Shown here: positions 26,185 through 35,638 of the stretch, in pieces | Position numbering within the stretch: position 1 is the stretch's first letter | Layout of the letters: each line of letters opens with the position of its first letter | Assembly (NCBI GenBank): GCA_034429975.1 | Contig: DAOUFM010000151.1 | Coordinates: 41,474-105,473, forward strand | Source of the DNA: UBA6170 sp034429975 | Lineage (GTDB): Bacteria; Chloroflexota; Anaerolineae; Anaerolineales; Anaerolineaceae | Reading direction: 5' to 3' | DNA: 64,000 bases | Notes under the pieces: model-generated | The model's input: only the letters and a program-made list of their open reading frames with translations | The model's database searches: none | Told to the model about the DNA's origin: nothing | Made by a program: the position numbers and the translations under genes

Positions 26185-28293
26185 ATGAAAAAAATTCTAG
26201 AATTAATCATCGTTATATCTCTGGTTGCAGGTATTTTTTATCTGCCAGTCCAGGCTGAAGATGAGCCCGAACCCTATGTTATTTATCTCCCGATCATTTC
26301 AAATGAAGAATACAAAAACCCACAAATTGGCCCGGACAGTGGGTTTGTGGTGAGGATGGTCGCGGACCCGAAAAATTCACAGATCATCTATGCCGGTACA
26401 TGGGGAAATGGTGTTTTCAAAAGTGTGGATGGAGGGACAACCTGGAAACGATTCAGTAATGGGCTGGGAGATTTATATATTAATTCCATAGGGATTGACC
26501 CTCAAAATCCTAAGATTTTGTACGCCGGCACTTACAATGATGCAATTTATAAAACCACTAATTCTGGTGAAACCTGGGTTCACTCCAGCGCTGGAGTACA
26601 GGAAAATTCAGTCGTTTATACGATCGCGATAGACCCATACAACCCAGATATTATTTATATTGGAACACGCGGGAAAAATGTAACGAACCCACCGCCTTGG
26701 AAGGGCGTGGTGTACCGCAGTACCAATGAAGGCATTTCCTGGACGCCGGTTTTGCAGAACATTCCTAATGGAAATCAGCAAGATTGGGCGTATGATCTGA
26801 TTGTTAACCCAAAAAATCATTGTATGGTTTTTGCTGCCATGCACGAATATGGGGTATATCGCAGCCTGAATTGCGGTGATTCCTGGTCGTCTATGAATGG
26901 AAATGGTTTGTCCGATCTTTCTGGTAGGGCTTTAGCCATTAATCCCGAAGGGACAGGCAGCGATGCTTTATACTATGCCACGTGGCACAGAACCGGGGTT
27001 TATAAGTCGACCAATAACGGTAGTAATTGGACCAATCAGTATCTTTATGCAAAAATTTATGATATGGATCTGGATCCTATCCAACCGAATGTGGTCTATC
27101 TGGCTGATTTTAATGATGGAGTTTACAAAACAACGAATGGGGGAGGAAACTGGTCAAACATAGGGTTATCTGAGAACTTAATCTACACGGTGATGGTTAA
27201 TCCCTTACAACATACCCAGGTTTTTGTAGGAACTTCCGGAAATGGAATTTTTCGCAGCGATGCCAGCGGTTCGGGTTGGGTACACAGCCAGGCTGGTGTA
27301 AACAATGCGATGGTAACCGGTTTTCAAATTCACCCCACTCAGTCAGGGATTCTGTTTACCAGTGTTTCAAGAGCTGGGTTTTATTATTCCCAAAATGATG
27401 GCGAAACCTGGCAGCAATTGAACAATGGTTTAAGCGATCTGGATGCCAGCGGAATTGTCATTAACCCTCAAAATGCCAATCAATTATTTTTATTAACTTC
27501 CGGGGGAGGATTATTCACCTGTACTATGCCAAGTTGTGCGTGGACGTCTAAAAATTCTGGATTACCAAGAATATCTGCGGATCGCCTAATTCTTAAAGGG
27601 TTTTCCGCAAAAAATGAATTGGAAGAAGAGATAGAAACGGATATTATAGCTTTCGATACTCCCATGGATGATACCCAGGCTTTACCCCCGATATATCAAG
27701 CCTTGAACGACATGAAATTTTCATTGAGCAATCCAGCCTTTGCATATCTGGCAACCGTAACTGGTGTTTATCGCAGCCAGAATGGAGGCGGTAATTGGAT
27801 ATCAACAGGATTGGTTGATAAAAATATATTGAAAGTCGCTGTTAATCCTGCCAACAACCAGGTTGTTTATGCATCAGAATCCGGAAATTCAACAGTGTAT
27901 ACTTCCACCAACGCAGGGAGTAATTGGAGCAGCAGTCAGGTTCCTGGTGGTAATGTAAATGATTTAACCATTGTACCCAGCAAACCGGGTGTTTTGTATG
28001 CTGCTACGAATCAAGGTGTTTATAAACGGTCCGATGGAGGAAACTGGCAGTTGCTAGGGTTAGCGGATAAAACTGTCACAGCATTTTCTGTTCACCCAGG
28101 ATTGGAGAATTTTATGGTGGCTGGCTGTGGAGCAGAAGCGTTCTATTCAAAGGATGGCGGTCAGAGCTGGTTTTCTGCCACAATAAATCTGGATCGAACG
28201 ATTATTAAAAAAGTAACTTTTGATCCTTCAAAAAGTGATCTGGTTTATTTAAGCACGAATACCCAGGGAAATTACCGGTTGGTTATTCAATAG
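26185..28293 (+). CDS. Secreted BNR/sortilin-type beta-propeller protein
   Basis: About 702 residues, starting at ATG 26185 rather than the TTG at 26179. A signal peptide (cleavage near VQA/ED) is followed at once by VIYLPIIS, then by many BNR/Asp-box repeats: blades carry variants of S-x-D/N-x-G-x-x-W (SVDGGTTWKRF, TTNSGETWVHS, STNNGSNWTN, TTNGGGNWSN, SQNDGETWQQ, STNAGSNWSS, SKDGGQSWFS), alternating with 'NPxNPxIIYxGT' strands. This is the 10-bladed or double-propeller style of VPS10/Ycf48-like proteins rather than true sialidase, whose catalytic residues are not seen. A short unrelated insert (about 470-500) breaks the repeat series. Function is unknown; extracellular binding is likely. Confidence 0.88.
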   Translation: MKKILELIIVISLVAGIFYLPVQAEDEPEPYVIYLPIISNEEYKNPQIGPDSGFVVRMVADPKNSQIIYAGTWGNGVFKSVDGGTTWKRFSNGLGDLYINSIGIDPQNPKILYAGTYNDAIYKTTNSGETWVHSSAGVQENSVVYTIAIDPYNPDIIYIGTRGKNVTNPPPWKGVVYRSTNEGISWTPVLQNIPNGNQQDWAYDLIVNPKNHCMVFAAMHEYGVYRSLNCGDSWSSMNGNGLSDLSGRALAINPEGTGSDALYYATWHRTGVYKSTNNGSNWTNQYLYAKIYDMDLDPIQPNVVYLADFNDGVYKTTNGGGNWSNIGLSENLIYTVMVNPLQHTQVFVGTSGNGIFRSDASGSGWVHSQAGVNNAMVTGFQIHPTQSGILFTSVSRAGFYYSQNDGETWQQLNNGLSDLDASGIVINPQNANQLFLLTSGGGLFTCTMPSCAWTSKNSGLPRISADRLILKGFSAKNELEEEIETDIIAFDTPMDDTQALPPIYQALNDMKFSLSNPAFAYLATVTGVYRSQNGGGNWISTGLVDKNILKVAVNPANNQVVYASESGNSTVYTSTNAGSNWSSSQVPGGNVNDLTIVPSKPGVLYAATNQGVYKRSDGGNWQLLGLADKTVTAFSVHPGLENFMVAGCGAEAFYSKDGGQSWFSATINLDRTIIKKVTFDPSKSDLVYLSTNTQGNYRLVIQ

Positions 28294-28398
28294 AAAATGA
28301 TTAGGATCATGCTTATAAAAGTAATGGAAAGAAAACATATAAAGCCTAAAATAAAAAGAAGTTGGTTGTAAAAATGCCAATGAATTATAGTAAATAAA

Positions 28399-30492
28399 AT
28401 GAACCGAAGAATCAGATTTTTACCTTATATATTCTTGTTTGTTCTGTCTTTTTTTCTACTGGCTGCCAGCGAACCGCCTGCTTCTATTCAGGTATCAGAA
28501 GAGGAAAAATCTGAGTTATCCTTTGCTTTTAATCAGCGTTTTCAAAATGAAGCATTCTCAAACACAACAGGTGTAAGCGCCTTTATACCGGAATTGGATA
28601 CAGCCTTTAAAACTCCGGATGGGTCAATAGCATTGCTCTGGTTAGCCTTACGCGATGATTCCGGGTATATTCTGGCTGCAGAGCCCGGATTAGCCATTGC
28701 CCAAAAAACTGACTCAGGTTGGAATATCGTTATGCCAGGGGATACTGATTGGAAGGAACTCTTCACTTCCTTGCCGGAAGAAATGCTGCCTTTGGAGCAT
28801 CGCCCAGCACCTTTTGCCAATGAGAACGATGAACTCAGCGAACCTCAGGTTCTCACCGGCTATTATTTACCCTACATTGCCGGAACAAAGCAATGGCTGG
28901 AAGGGTCGATTAGCCATTTTCAATATATCCCGGAGCTGGGGTATCCATCCTGCCCGATTGAGACTTGTCAATATGCCTACGATTTCACCAATGATAATCA
29001 TTTTCCGCTGGTAGCCAGTAAAGATGGAACCGTGTATGCATCCAAAGATAGTTGTTCGGATGGGAACTCATCCTGTACCAACTATATCGTTTTACGAGAT
29101 ACGAATAACCAGACCTACCAAATTTATTTACATTTATCACAAAACACCATCCCGGATAAATTAACCAATGGTACATTTGTCAAACGGGGACAATATCTTG
29201 GGGATACGGACGATACTGGCTACAGCACTTCTAATCACGTTCATTTTATGGTGACAAACAGCATCTGGGCAGCAAGCGGCTATTATTGGGGTTATTCAAC
29301 CAAAATACAATTTATGGATGTGCCGATTAATAATGGCATACCCCGAACTTGCTATGAGGTGACCAATTTTTCAATCTATGATGGGGCAACGGAATGTATT
29401 GGGAATAAGTCAAATCCTCGCAGTCCTTCAAATGATTGGTTTATTTCCGGAAATATAGGCGCTTATCCTCCAACTGGCAGCTTAACCCGCCCAACACCCG
29501 GGAAAATTGTGGCAATGGGAGATAACCCGCTCATGGATGTCACCGCCACCGCCTTTGATGATGTGGCAGTCAAAGCAGTTCGATTGGTGACAAAATTGAA
29601 TGGAGAATGGGTGGAAATTGGTCCCAAAGTCACCCAACCTTATACGACTGATACTTATGATTGGGATGTAAATCTTTGTGATGTTGGCCCATTGAATGGC
29701 CCTTTGGAAGTGGCATTAAATGTCTGGGATCATGAGGGCAACAAGACTACCGCATTAAGTCCCCGAACAATTCAGGTGGATCATGCCTGCCCACCTCCAT
29801 CCAGTGCTATGAATTCCCCCCAAATTTTTGACTCAACCGCCACGAAATTAACCTGGACAGCGATTAGCGGGAAAGCCGGGATTGCATCTTTTGAAATTCA
29901 ATGGCGTCTTGAACCTGGAGTCTGGAGTTCAGGGAATAATATCCTGGTTCCTGCAAGCCAGCAATATGCCTGGTTTGCGGGTACAAAAGGTGGAACTTAT
30001 GCATTTCGTATGCGGGCGATTGATAAAAATGGTCAGGCTGAACCTTGGTCAGCAAATGATCAACCAGAAATAAATTTGACCTTCCCGTCTACTTGTGTCC
30101 CTGATGAATTTGAGGAAGATGATACGAGTATTTCTGCTTTTGAGTTAAACCAGGGAGAAGTCGCTATCAGAAATATATGTAGAGAACAGGACCCGGATTG
30201 GTTCAAGATAAATATCCCGCTAAAAGGGTTTTACCAGGTTGGATCAAAATCGGTCAATGGGGGTGCGGCAGTAAAAATCTCAATATACGAGGAAGATGGC
30301 GAAACTTTGATAGCATCTGGGCAGGCAGGCGGCATTGGTTTCCCTACTAGTGCTATTTTGTGGATGGAATCTCCAGGTTGGTTATTTGTCAAAATTGAAC
30401 CTCTGGTAAGCCAGTTAATGGGTACGGATGCAAGCTATAACGTCAGGTTTGATAAAGTTGAAGTAATCTACCTGCCTGTATTGTTAAGATAG
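28399..30492 (+). CDS. Secreted M23-like peptidase-fold protein with PPC domain
   Basis: 697 residues with a signal peptide (FLFVLSFFLLAASEPP). Residues about 190-300 resemble the M23/LytM fold: YAYDFTND at the first metal site, DGTVYAS, the YQIYLHLSQN strand, VKRGQYLGDTDDTG and the H-x-H motif (NHVHF). The first site has Tyr/Asp instead of the usual H-x-G-x-D, so catalysis is uncertain. Ig/fibronectin-like regions follow. The last 130 residues are a PPC-type domain (DEFEEDDT...QDPDWFKINI). The chain ends in VIYLPVLLR. It probably acts on or binds the cell envelope. Confidence 0.78.
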   Translation: MNRRIRFLPYIFLFVLSFFLLAASEPPASIQVSEEEKSELSFAFNQRFQNEAFSNTTGVSAFIPELDTAFKTPDGSIALLWLALRDDSGYILAAEPGLAIAQKTDSGWNIVMPGDTDWKELFTSLPEEMLPLEHRPAPFANENDELSEPQVLTGYYLPYIAGTKQWLEGSISHFQYIPELGYPSCPIETCQYAYDFTNDNHFPLVASKDGTVYASKDSCSDGNSSCTNYIVLRDTNNQTYQIYLHLSQNTIPDKLTNGTFVKRGQYLGDTDDTGYSTSNHVHFMVTNSIWAASGYYWGYSTKIQFMDVPINNGIPRTCYEVTNFSIYDGATECIGNKSNPRSPSNDWFISGNIGAYPPTGSLTRPTPGKIVAMGDNPLMDVTATAFDDVAVKAVRLVTKLNGEWVEIGPKVTQPYTTDTYDWDVNLCDVGPLNGPLEVALNVWDHEGNKTTALSPRTIQVDHACPPPSSAMNSPQIFDSTATKLTWTAISGKAGIASFEIQWRLEPGVWSSGNNILVPASQQYAWFAGTKGGTYAFRMRAIDKNGQAEPWSANDQPEINLTFPSTCVPDEFEEDDTSISAFELNQGEVAIRNICREQDPDWFKINIPLKGFYQVGSKSVNGGAAVKISIYEEDGETLIASGQAGGIGFPTSAILWMESPGWLFVKIEPLVSQLMGTDASYNVRFDKVEVIYLPVLLR

Positions 30493-30602
30493 TATATTAA
30501 ATTTTCTTTTATCCTCGTGCGGGGTAATATAAAAGGTAAGAGAAAATATTTTGCTTATAATTTTTTTTTGTGGAATTGGATTATTTAATAAGGAGAAATT
30601 CC

Positions 30603-30956
30603 ATGATAGAGATAAAACGTGTTTATGAAACAGTCGATGAAAAAGACGGTACCCGATTCTTTGTAGAAAGATTGTGGCCACGAGGTATGAAGAAAGAAAA
30701 TTTAATTATGGATGCCTGGGTTAAGGGTGTATCCCCCAGCCAGGAATTAAGAACCTGGTATGCCCATGATGTTTCTAAGTGGGAAGAATTTCGAATACGA
30801 TATAAAGCTGAATTGGAAGTGAATCCGGATGGCTGGAAACCTCTGGTCGAGGCCGCGAAAAAAGGAAAAATCACCTTGCTCTATGCTGCCCATGATACGG
30901 AACATAATGGCGCTTTGGTACTTAAAGAATTTCTGGATGAGAAAATGAGAAATTAA
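30603..30956 (+). CDS. DUF488-family protein (YeaO-like)
   Basis: 118 residues. The start is the ATG at 30603, preceded by AAGGAG; a longer frame from TTG 30570 includes that site. The family hallmark RFFVERLWPRGMKKENL and WYAHDVSKWEEF, followed by LLYAAHD near the C-terminus, identify DUF488. The biochemical function of the family is unknown. It is a single gene between the secreted proteins and the reductase. A palindrome, GGAGAAATTCTCC (30983-30995), lies just downstream. Confidence 0.9.
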   Translation: MIEIKRVYETVDEKDGTRFFVERLWPRGMKKENLIMDAWVKGVSPSQELRTWYAHDVSKWEEFRIRYKAELEVNPDGWKPLVEAAKKGKITLLYAAHDTEHNGALVLKEFLDEKMRN

Positions 30957-31086
30957 TCTATATACAAGCTTTTATAGTTGGTGGAGAAATTCTCCTCCTC
31001 AGGTTATATTAATATTTAGATCGTCAAGGGAGAAGAATTCAATAAGAGAACAGATCTAGGAATGAAAATAAATTATGGAGGAAATA

Positions 31087-32280
31087 ATGCAACATTATAA
31101 GTATCTAATTATTGGAGGTGGACTAACCGGAGATGGAGCTGTACGTGGCATTCGGGAAATGGACAAACAAGGTTCCATCGCAATGTTTAGCATGGAATCT
31201 GACCCACCTTATGCACGGCCCAGTCTTTCAAAAGGATTATGGAAAGGGAAACCATTAGAAAAGATTTGGCGAAAAACGGAAGAACGCGGGGTTGATCTTT
31301 TCTTGAATCGAAAAATTACGAGTGTTGATACAAACAAAAAAACTGTCCAGGATGAACAGGGCAATGAATACTCTTATGATAAATTACTTATGGCGACCGG
31401 TGTTACCCCAAACAGATTGCCATATGGAAATGACAAAATTATTTATTTCCGCAATTATCAAGATTATAAACATCTGAAAGAGTTAAGTGAACGGGGTGAG
31501 CGATTTTTAGTGATCGGCGGCGGGTTTATTGGTTCCGAACTAGCTGCAGCTTTAACCTCAATCGGAAAGAAGGTAGACTTAATTTTTCTAGATGATTCAA
31601 TTGGAGCTAATATTTACCCGAAAGATTTATCGCATTATCTGAATGATTTTTATCGCCAAAAAGGTGTAGATGTGTTATCAAATGATTCGGTGGAAAGCCT
31701 TGGTGAAAACGGGAAGCGTATCGTTGTTCACACTAAAACGGGTAAAACATTTGAGGTTGATGGTGTTGTAGCGGGTATCGGTGTTCGCCCAAATCTTGAA
31801 CTGGCACAACAAGCCGGGTTAAAAATTGAGAATGGGATTGTAGTAGATGAACAATTGCGCACATCAGCCCCGGATGTCTATTCTGCCGGAGATGTAGCTA
31901 ATTTTATCCATTCCTCTTTACAGAAACGTGTGAGAGTGGAACATGAGGATAATGCGATCCAGATGGGAATTCAAGCAGGACGCAATATGGCTGGCGCAAA
32001 TGAGCCTTACCATCACATCCCCGCCTTTTACTCCGATTTGTTTGAACTCGGTTATGAGGCAGTAGGCGAGTTAAGCAGTAAGTTGGATACGGTAGTGGAG
32101 TGGAGAGAGCCTTATAAAGAAGGGATTATTTATTATCTGGATGGTGACAAAGTAAAAGGAATATTACTTTGGAATATCTGGGATGCAGTCCCAGCAGCGC
32201 GCTCTATTCTGACTGATGCGGATCAATTGGCAAAATCTGACCTGAAATTGCAATTGCTACTGGATCGCATGGAAAAATAA
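31087..32280 (+). CDS. FAD-dependent pyridine-nucleotide-disulphide-type oxidoreductase (ferredoxin/rubredoxin reductase-like)
   Basis: About 397 residues from ATG 31087, which has GGAGGA at 31077-31082; the in-frame ATG at 31075 overlaps that site. Two Rossmann motifs are present: FAD-binding YLIIGGGLTGDGAV near the N-terminus and NAD-binding FLVIGGGFIGSELAAAL in the middle. The second FAD motif VYSAGDVANF is in place. There is no CxxxxC redox-disulphide, so it belongs to the group transferring electrons from NAD(P)H to ferredoxin, rubredoxin or quinones, or to AIF-like proteins. It is monocistronic with a terminator behind it. The electron acceptor is not apparent. Confidence 0.88.
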   Translation: MQHYKYLIIGGGLTGDGAVRGIREMDKQGSIAMFSMESDPPYARPSLSKGLWKGKPLEKIWRKTEERGVDLFLNRKITSVDTNKKTVQDEQGNEYSYDKLLMATGVTPNRLPYGNDKIIYFRNYQDYKHLKELSERGERFLVIGGGFIGSELAAALTSIGKKVDLIFLDDSIGANIYPKDLSHYLNDFYRQKGVDVLSNDSVESLGENGKRIVVHTKTGKTFEVDGVVAGIGVRPNLELAQQAGLKIENGIVVDEQLRTSAPDVYSAGDVANFIHSSLQKRVRVEHEDNAIQMGIQAGRNMAGANEPYHHIPAFYSDLFELGYEAVGELSSKLDTVVEWREPYKEGIIYYLDGDKVKGILLWNIWDAVPAARSILTDADQLAKSDLKLQLLLDRMEK

Positions 32281-32310
32281 AATAGTCTCGTTGGGATTGA
32301 ATTGACATAA

Positions 32311-32345
32311 GGGACTTGTGAGGTTTTCACAGGTTCCTTTTTTTA
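32311..32345 (+). terminator. Terminator of the FAD oxidoreductase gene
   Basis: GGGACTTGTGA and TCACAGGTTCC pair (with G-U pairs and one mismatch) around a short loop, followed by a run of seven or more T. It lies 31 bases after the stop. Confidence 0.85.
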
Positions 32346-32399
32346 TTGCAAACCCATCATTTTGTAATACGTAAACAATACACATGAACGTTTTCCGGG

Positions 32400-32428
32400 T
32401 TGAAAATCAGTCAATATTTTTATAAGAT
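32400..32428 (+). promoter_or_regulatory. Predicted promoter of the cfa gene
   Basis: TTGAAA (32400-32405) and TAAGAT (32423-32428) are 17 bases apart, in the AT-rich region 36 bases before the ATG at 32464. The Shine-Dalgarno GGAGG follows. Confidence 0.45.
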
Positions 32429-32463
32429 ACTTATACAGGTTTTTGTTATTATAGGAGGTCGGG

Positions 32464-33585
32464 ATGACCGGATCTAATTCAGAAACATTTATTCGCTCGT
32501 TGCTTGAGAGCGCGGACATTCAGGTGGGGGGATCAAACCCCTGGGATATTAGGGTTAAGGATCAACGGACATACGATCGCCTGGTTCATGATCAGGCGCT
32601 TGGTTTAGGTGAGTCTTATATTGATGATTGGTGGGAATGTGACGCAATCGATGAGATGGTGAACCGAATTTATAAAGCCCAACTTGATAAAAAAATAAAA
32701 GGTGATTGGAAAATGGCCTGGCAAGGATTAAGGGCTAAATTGATAAATCGCCAATCCAGCAGCCGGGCTTATGAAGTGGGTATCCGGCATTATGATATTG
32801 GTAACGATCTTTATCAGGATATGCTGGATAAGCGCCTAAACTACACCTGTGCTTATTGGAAAAATGCAAAAACTTTGGATGAAGCTCAGGAAGCAAAATT
32901 AGATCTGGTCTGTCGGAAAACTGGCCTTCAGCCAGGGATGAAAGTGCTGGATATTGGTTGTGGCTGGGGCAGCTTTGCCAAATATGCGGCTGAGAAATAT
33001 GGGGTGTCTGTTGTTGGCGTTACCGTCTCAAAAAACCAGGTGGAATTGGGGCAGGAGTTATGTAAAGGGTTGCCGGTTGAATTACGATTGCAGGATTATC
33101 GACTGGTAGAAGGACAGTTTGATGCGGTGATTTCAATTGGAGTGATGGAGCATGTCGGTTATAAAAACTATCGCACCTATATGGAAGTAGTTGATCGAAC
33201 CTTAAAACCCGGGGGAACTGCGTTCTTCCACACCATTGGTGGGAATACCAGTGTGACCAAAGCAGATAACTGGACAGACACCTATATCTTCCCAAATGGC
33301 ATGTTGCCTTCCATCTCACAACTGGGAAAAGCAATGGAGGGTTTATTTGTCATGGAGGATTGGCATAACTTTGGTCCTTATTATGATTTAACCCTGCAAG
33401 CCTGGCATAATAACTTTGAAAATGCCTGGCCAAAATTGAGGGAGAAATATGGAGAAAGGTTTTATCGCATGTGGCGTTTTTATCTGCTCAGCAGCGCCGG
33501 GGGATTTCGATCTCGTAGTTTACAGTTATGGCAGGTTGTGATGACTCGACCAGGCTCGAAACAACCTGATTGTCGCATCTCATAA
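32464..33585 (+). CDS. cfa: Cyclopropane-fatty-acyl-phospholipid synthase
   Basis: 373 residues, close to the E. coli enzyme (382). It transfers a methylene group from SAM to unsaturated acyl chains of membrane phospholipids. The segment IRHYDIGNDLYQ (about 107-118) is the characteristic motif before the methyltransferase domain. The SAM-binding VLDIGCGWGSFAKYA starts at 161, and VISIGVMEHVGYKNY contains the bicarbonate/acid site. The N-terminal domain is present. Ribosome site GGAGG is strong. The next gene, a flavoprotein of the geranylgeranyl-reductase type, begins 6 bases downstream, hinting at a joint lipid modification. Confidence 0.93.
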   Translation: MTGSNSETFIRSLLESADIQVGGSNPWDIRVKDQRTYDRLVHDQALGLGESYIDDWWECDAIDEMVNRIYKAQLDKKIKGDWKMAWQGLRAKLINRQSSSRAYEVGIRHYDIGNDLYQDMLDKRLNYTCAYWKNAKTLDEAQEAKLDLVCRKTGLQPGMKVLDIGCGWGSFAKYAAEKYGVSVVGVTVSKNQVELGQELCKGLPVELRLQDYRLVEGQFDAVISIGVMEHVGYKNYRTYMEVVDRTLKPGGTAFFHTIGGNTSVTKADNWTDTYIFPNGMLPSISQLGKAMEGLFVMEDWHNFGPYYDLTLQAWHNNFENAWPKLREKYGERFYRMWRFYLLSSAGGFRSRSLQLWQVVMTRPGSKQPDCRIS

Positions 33586-33591
33586 ATAGTC

Positions 33592-34539
33592 ATGCAATAC
33601 GCTGAAGCGATTATCATTGGTGGTGGTCCAGCTGGATCATCCTGTGCAGATAACCTTAAAAAAGCAGGAATGGAAGTCCTGGTTCTGGACAAAGCAGCAT
33701 TCCCCCGCCAAAAAGTTTGTGCTGGTTGGGTGACGCCGCACGTCTGGAAGTATATTGATACTGATCCAAAGGATTACCCACATGCGCTCACTCATTTTGA
33801 TTCTTTTCAAATTAGCATAAAAAAACTTCACTTTAAATTAAAGACAAACCAGTATGCCATTCGAAGAATTGAGTTTGACAACTGGTTGCTTCAAAAATCT
33901 GGGGTAAAGGTAGAAAATCACGAAGTAAAACATATTCACCCTAAAAATGACGGTTTTGTGATTGATGAAACGTTTGAATGTAAATATTTGGTGGGAAGTG
34001 GAGGAACTCATTGCCCGGTAAATAAAAGTTTGTTTGAACCGGAAGACCCAAGAACGAAATCAGCATTGGTAGTCGCTTTAGAAGAGGAGTTTATCTATCC
34101 GGATAGAGATAATGATTGTTATTTATGGTTTCTCCAAAACGGTTTGCCAGGATATTCATGGTACGTACCCAAACCGAATGGCTATGTCAATATCGGTATC
34201 GGTGGAATGGAGTCTTCACTTAAGTCAGAAGGCAAGAACCTGCGTTATCATTGGGAACTATTAATCAAACAAATTGAAACAATGGGGCTCATAAAAGACC
34301 ATCAATTTAAACCTGTTGGGCATAGTTATTACCTCCATAAACGAAAAAGAAATATTCGCATTGGAAATGCTATTCTGGCTGGAGATGCCGCTGGATTTGC
34401 AACAAATGACATGGGCGAAGGGATTGGAGCGGCTGTATTAAGTGGAAAACTGGCGGCTGAATCGATCATAAATGGAGGGGTTTATTCTCCAAAAGATATC
34501 CCGTCTTACTCTTTCTGGTCAATTGTTTTTGACCGATAA
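33592..34539 (+). CDS. Geranylgeranyl-reductase-type FAD-dependent oxidoreductase
   Basis: 315 residues. The N-terminal FAD-binding motif is AIIIGGGPAGSSCADNL, followed by the family Cys in RQKVCAGWV and the later FAD motif AILAGDAAGFATNDMGEGIG, all typical of the geranylgeranyl reductase/halogenase-like flavoproteins. Members reduce isoprenoid or other lipid double bonds. It starts 6 bases after cfa with no Shine-Dalgarno of its own, so it is probably translated by coupling. Together the two may modify membrane lipid chains, the flavoprotein acting on either the same acyl chain or a quinone side chain; this is inference. Confidence 0.82.
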   Translation: MQYAEAIIIGGGPAGSSCADNLKKAGMEVLVLDKAAFPRQKVCAGWVTPHVWKYIDTDPKDYPHALTHFDSFQISIKKLHFKLKTNQYAIRRIEFDNWLLQKSGVKVENHEVKHIHPKNDGFVIDETFECKYLVGSGGTHCPVNKSLFEPEDPRTKSALVVALEEEFIYPDRDNDCYLWFLQNGLPGYSWYVPKPNGYVNIGIGGMESSLKSEGKNLRYHWELLIKQIETMGLIKDHQFKPVGHSYYLHKRKRNIRIGNAILAGDAAGFATNDMGEGIGAAVLSGKLAAESIINGGVYSPKDIPSYSFWSIVFDR

Positions 34540-34771
34540 AAAAGATTCTCAACCGATTACCCTGTTTAATTACAATTTCAAACAATTACCCGGTTGATTT
34601 TTGTTTAAAATTAACAAGAAAAATCTGATTTCTCTTAATGGGTTTCTCTTTTAAATAACTTTCTGAATCGTAACATTCAGCCGGGTTATTTATTTTTTCC
34701 TCACAAATTTTATTTGATTTTTTAAGTTTGTCATTCTATCATTAATTATCCAATATTTTTCGGAGGGATAA

Positions 34772-35377
34772 ATGTTCACAATTGACACCTTATTTCTATT
34801 GCTAACCGGTGTGTTAGCGGCCTACCTTTGTTGGTATTTTTGGAAACGCTACAATCTACATAAGGCTCTCCACAATGTTTATTATCTATTGGGGTTTGTG
34901 GTACTGCTGGTTTCAGGGTTGTTGTTGATTATCCTGGGGTTGGGAATTCTTTCATCTCCTTATGTACTCACAGTTGCCAGCTTGATTCCGCTTGGAATTT
35001 CAATGGGGCTGGTGGAGGAATATTTCCCAAAATGGAAGAAAACCTATAAGTGGTTTGCATTAATAGGATTTCTTGCTATTGCCATCTCAAGTATCGCTGG
35101 AATTGCTATTCTTAAGAAAATCTCAGTTCCTTTATTCCATAGTGTTTCCGGTCTTATCATTTTCCTGGGGCCTTTCTTTGCGAAACGGGCTCCCAAAGGC
35201 TTCTTTTGGGTGGGGATCGGTGGCTTCTTAATTGGGCTTGGGGGCATTGCACTAGCTTTTATCTCATTTGGGTCACAGCTACTTTTCTTTAGCCCGGCAC
35301 TCGTGATGAAGATTCTTACACCTATCCTTTTTTTGATGAGTGGAGCCTACGTGATCGGGTTCACCAAACGAGGTTAG
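34772..35377 (+). CDS. Integral membrane protein of unknown function
   Basis: 201 residues with about seven hydrophobic segments: TIDTLFLLLTGVLAAYL, YLLGFVVLLVSGLLLIILG, LTVASLIPLGISMG, FALIGFLAIAISSIAGIAI and three more towards the C-terminus, including FWVGIGGFLIGLGGIALAF. No family or catalytic motif is recognised. GGAGG before the ATG supports the start. It stands alone between an AT-rich 232-base spacer with no visible feature and its terminator. Confidence 0.8.
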   Translation: MFTIDTLFLLLTGVLAAYLCWYFWKRYNLHKALHNVYYLLGFVVLLVSGLLLIILGLGILSSPYVLTVASLIPLGISMGLVEEYFPKWKKTYKWFALIGFLAIAISSIAGIAILKKISVPLFHSVSGLIIFLGPFFAKRAPKGFFWVGIGGFLIGLGGIALAFISFGSQLLFFSPALVMKILTPILFLMSGAYVIGFTKRG

Positions 35378-35421
35378 CTTTCTTTAATAACAATTATCCA
35401 GTCCTCTAAAGAAAATAGATT

Positions 35422-35460
35422 CCTGGCTTTCGTTTAATCTGAAACCAGGTTTCTTTTTAT
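35422..35460 (+). terminator. Terminator after the membrane-protein gene
   Basis: CCTGG-C-TTTC pairs with GAAACCAGG (one bulged base) and is followed by TTTCTTTTTATTT. It lies about 45 bases after the stop and separates this gene from the ornithine operon. Confidence 0.8.
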
Positions 35461-35553
35461 TTAAGAGGGTGAACAAATTTTGATCAGGGAAAACTTCATA
35501 AATTTACATATAATTTTTATGCTTTTTGTCAATTAGTTTAATTTGGTAAGTTT

Positions 35554-35562
35554 TGCTACAAT
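35554..35562 (+). promoter_or_regulatory. Candidate extended -10 promoter of the ornithine operon
   Basis: TGCTACAAT (TGn plus TACAAT) is an extended -10 element about 75 bases before ord. The -35 region (TTAGTT, 18 bases upstream) is poor, as is usual for extended -10 promoters. The leader of about 70 bases ends in a strong AAGGAG. Confidence 0.4.
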
Positions 35563-35638
35563 CTATACATACGTACCAGTTTTCCTGCCATCCAGAGAGG
35601 ATTGGTGGTCTGAAGGGTGAAAATAAAAGGAGACCTTA

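Noticed and set aside
28697..29014. ORF inside the M23-like gene
   Set aside because: Shadow in another frame of a well-supported gene; the same applies to dozens of short ORFs within the ABC, ROK and Ora genes.
30983..30995. Palindrome GGAGAAATTCTCC as a terminator of the DUF488 gene
   Set aside because: No T run follows and the stem is only 6 bp; kept only as a note.
35526..35562. TTGTCA as -35 box for the ornithine promoter
   Set aside because: The distance to TACAAT is 25 bases, too long; the extended -10 interpretation was kept instead.
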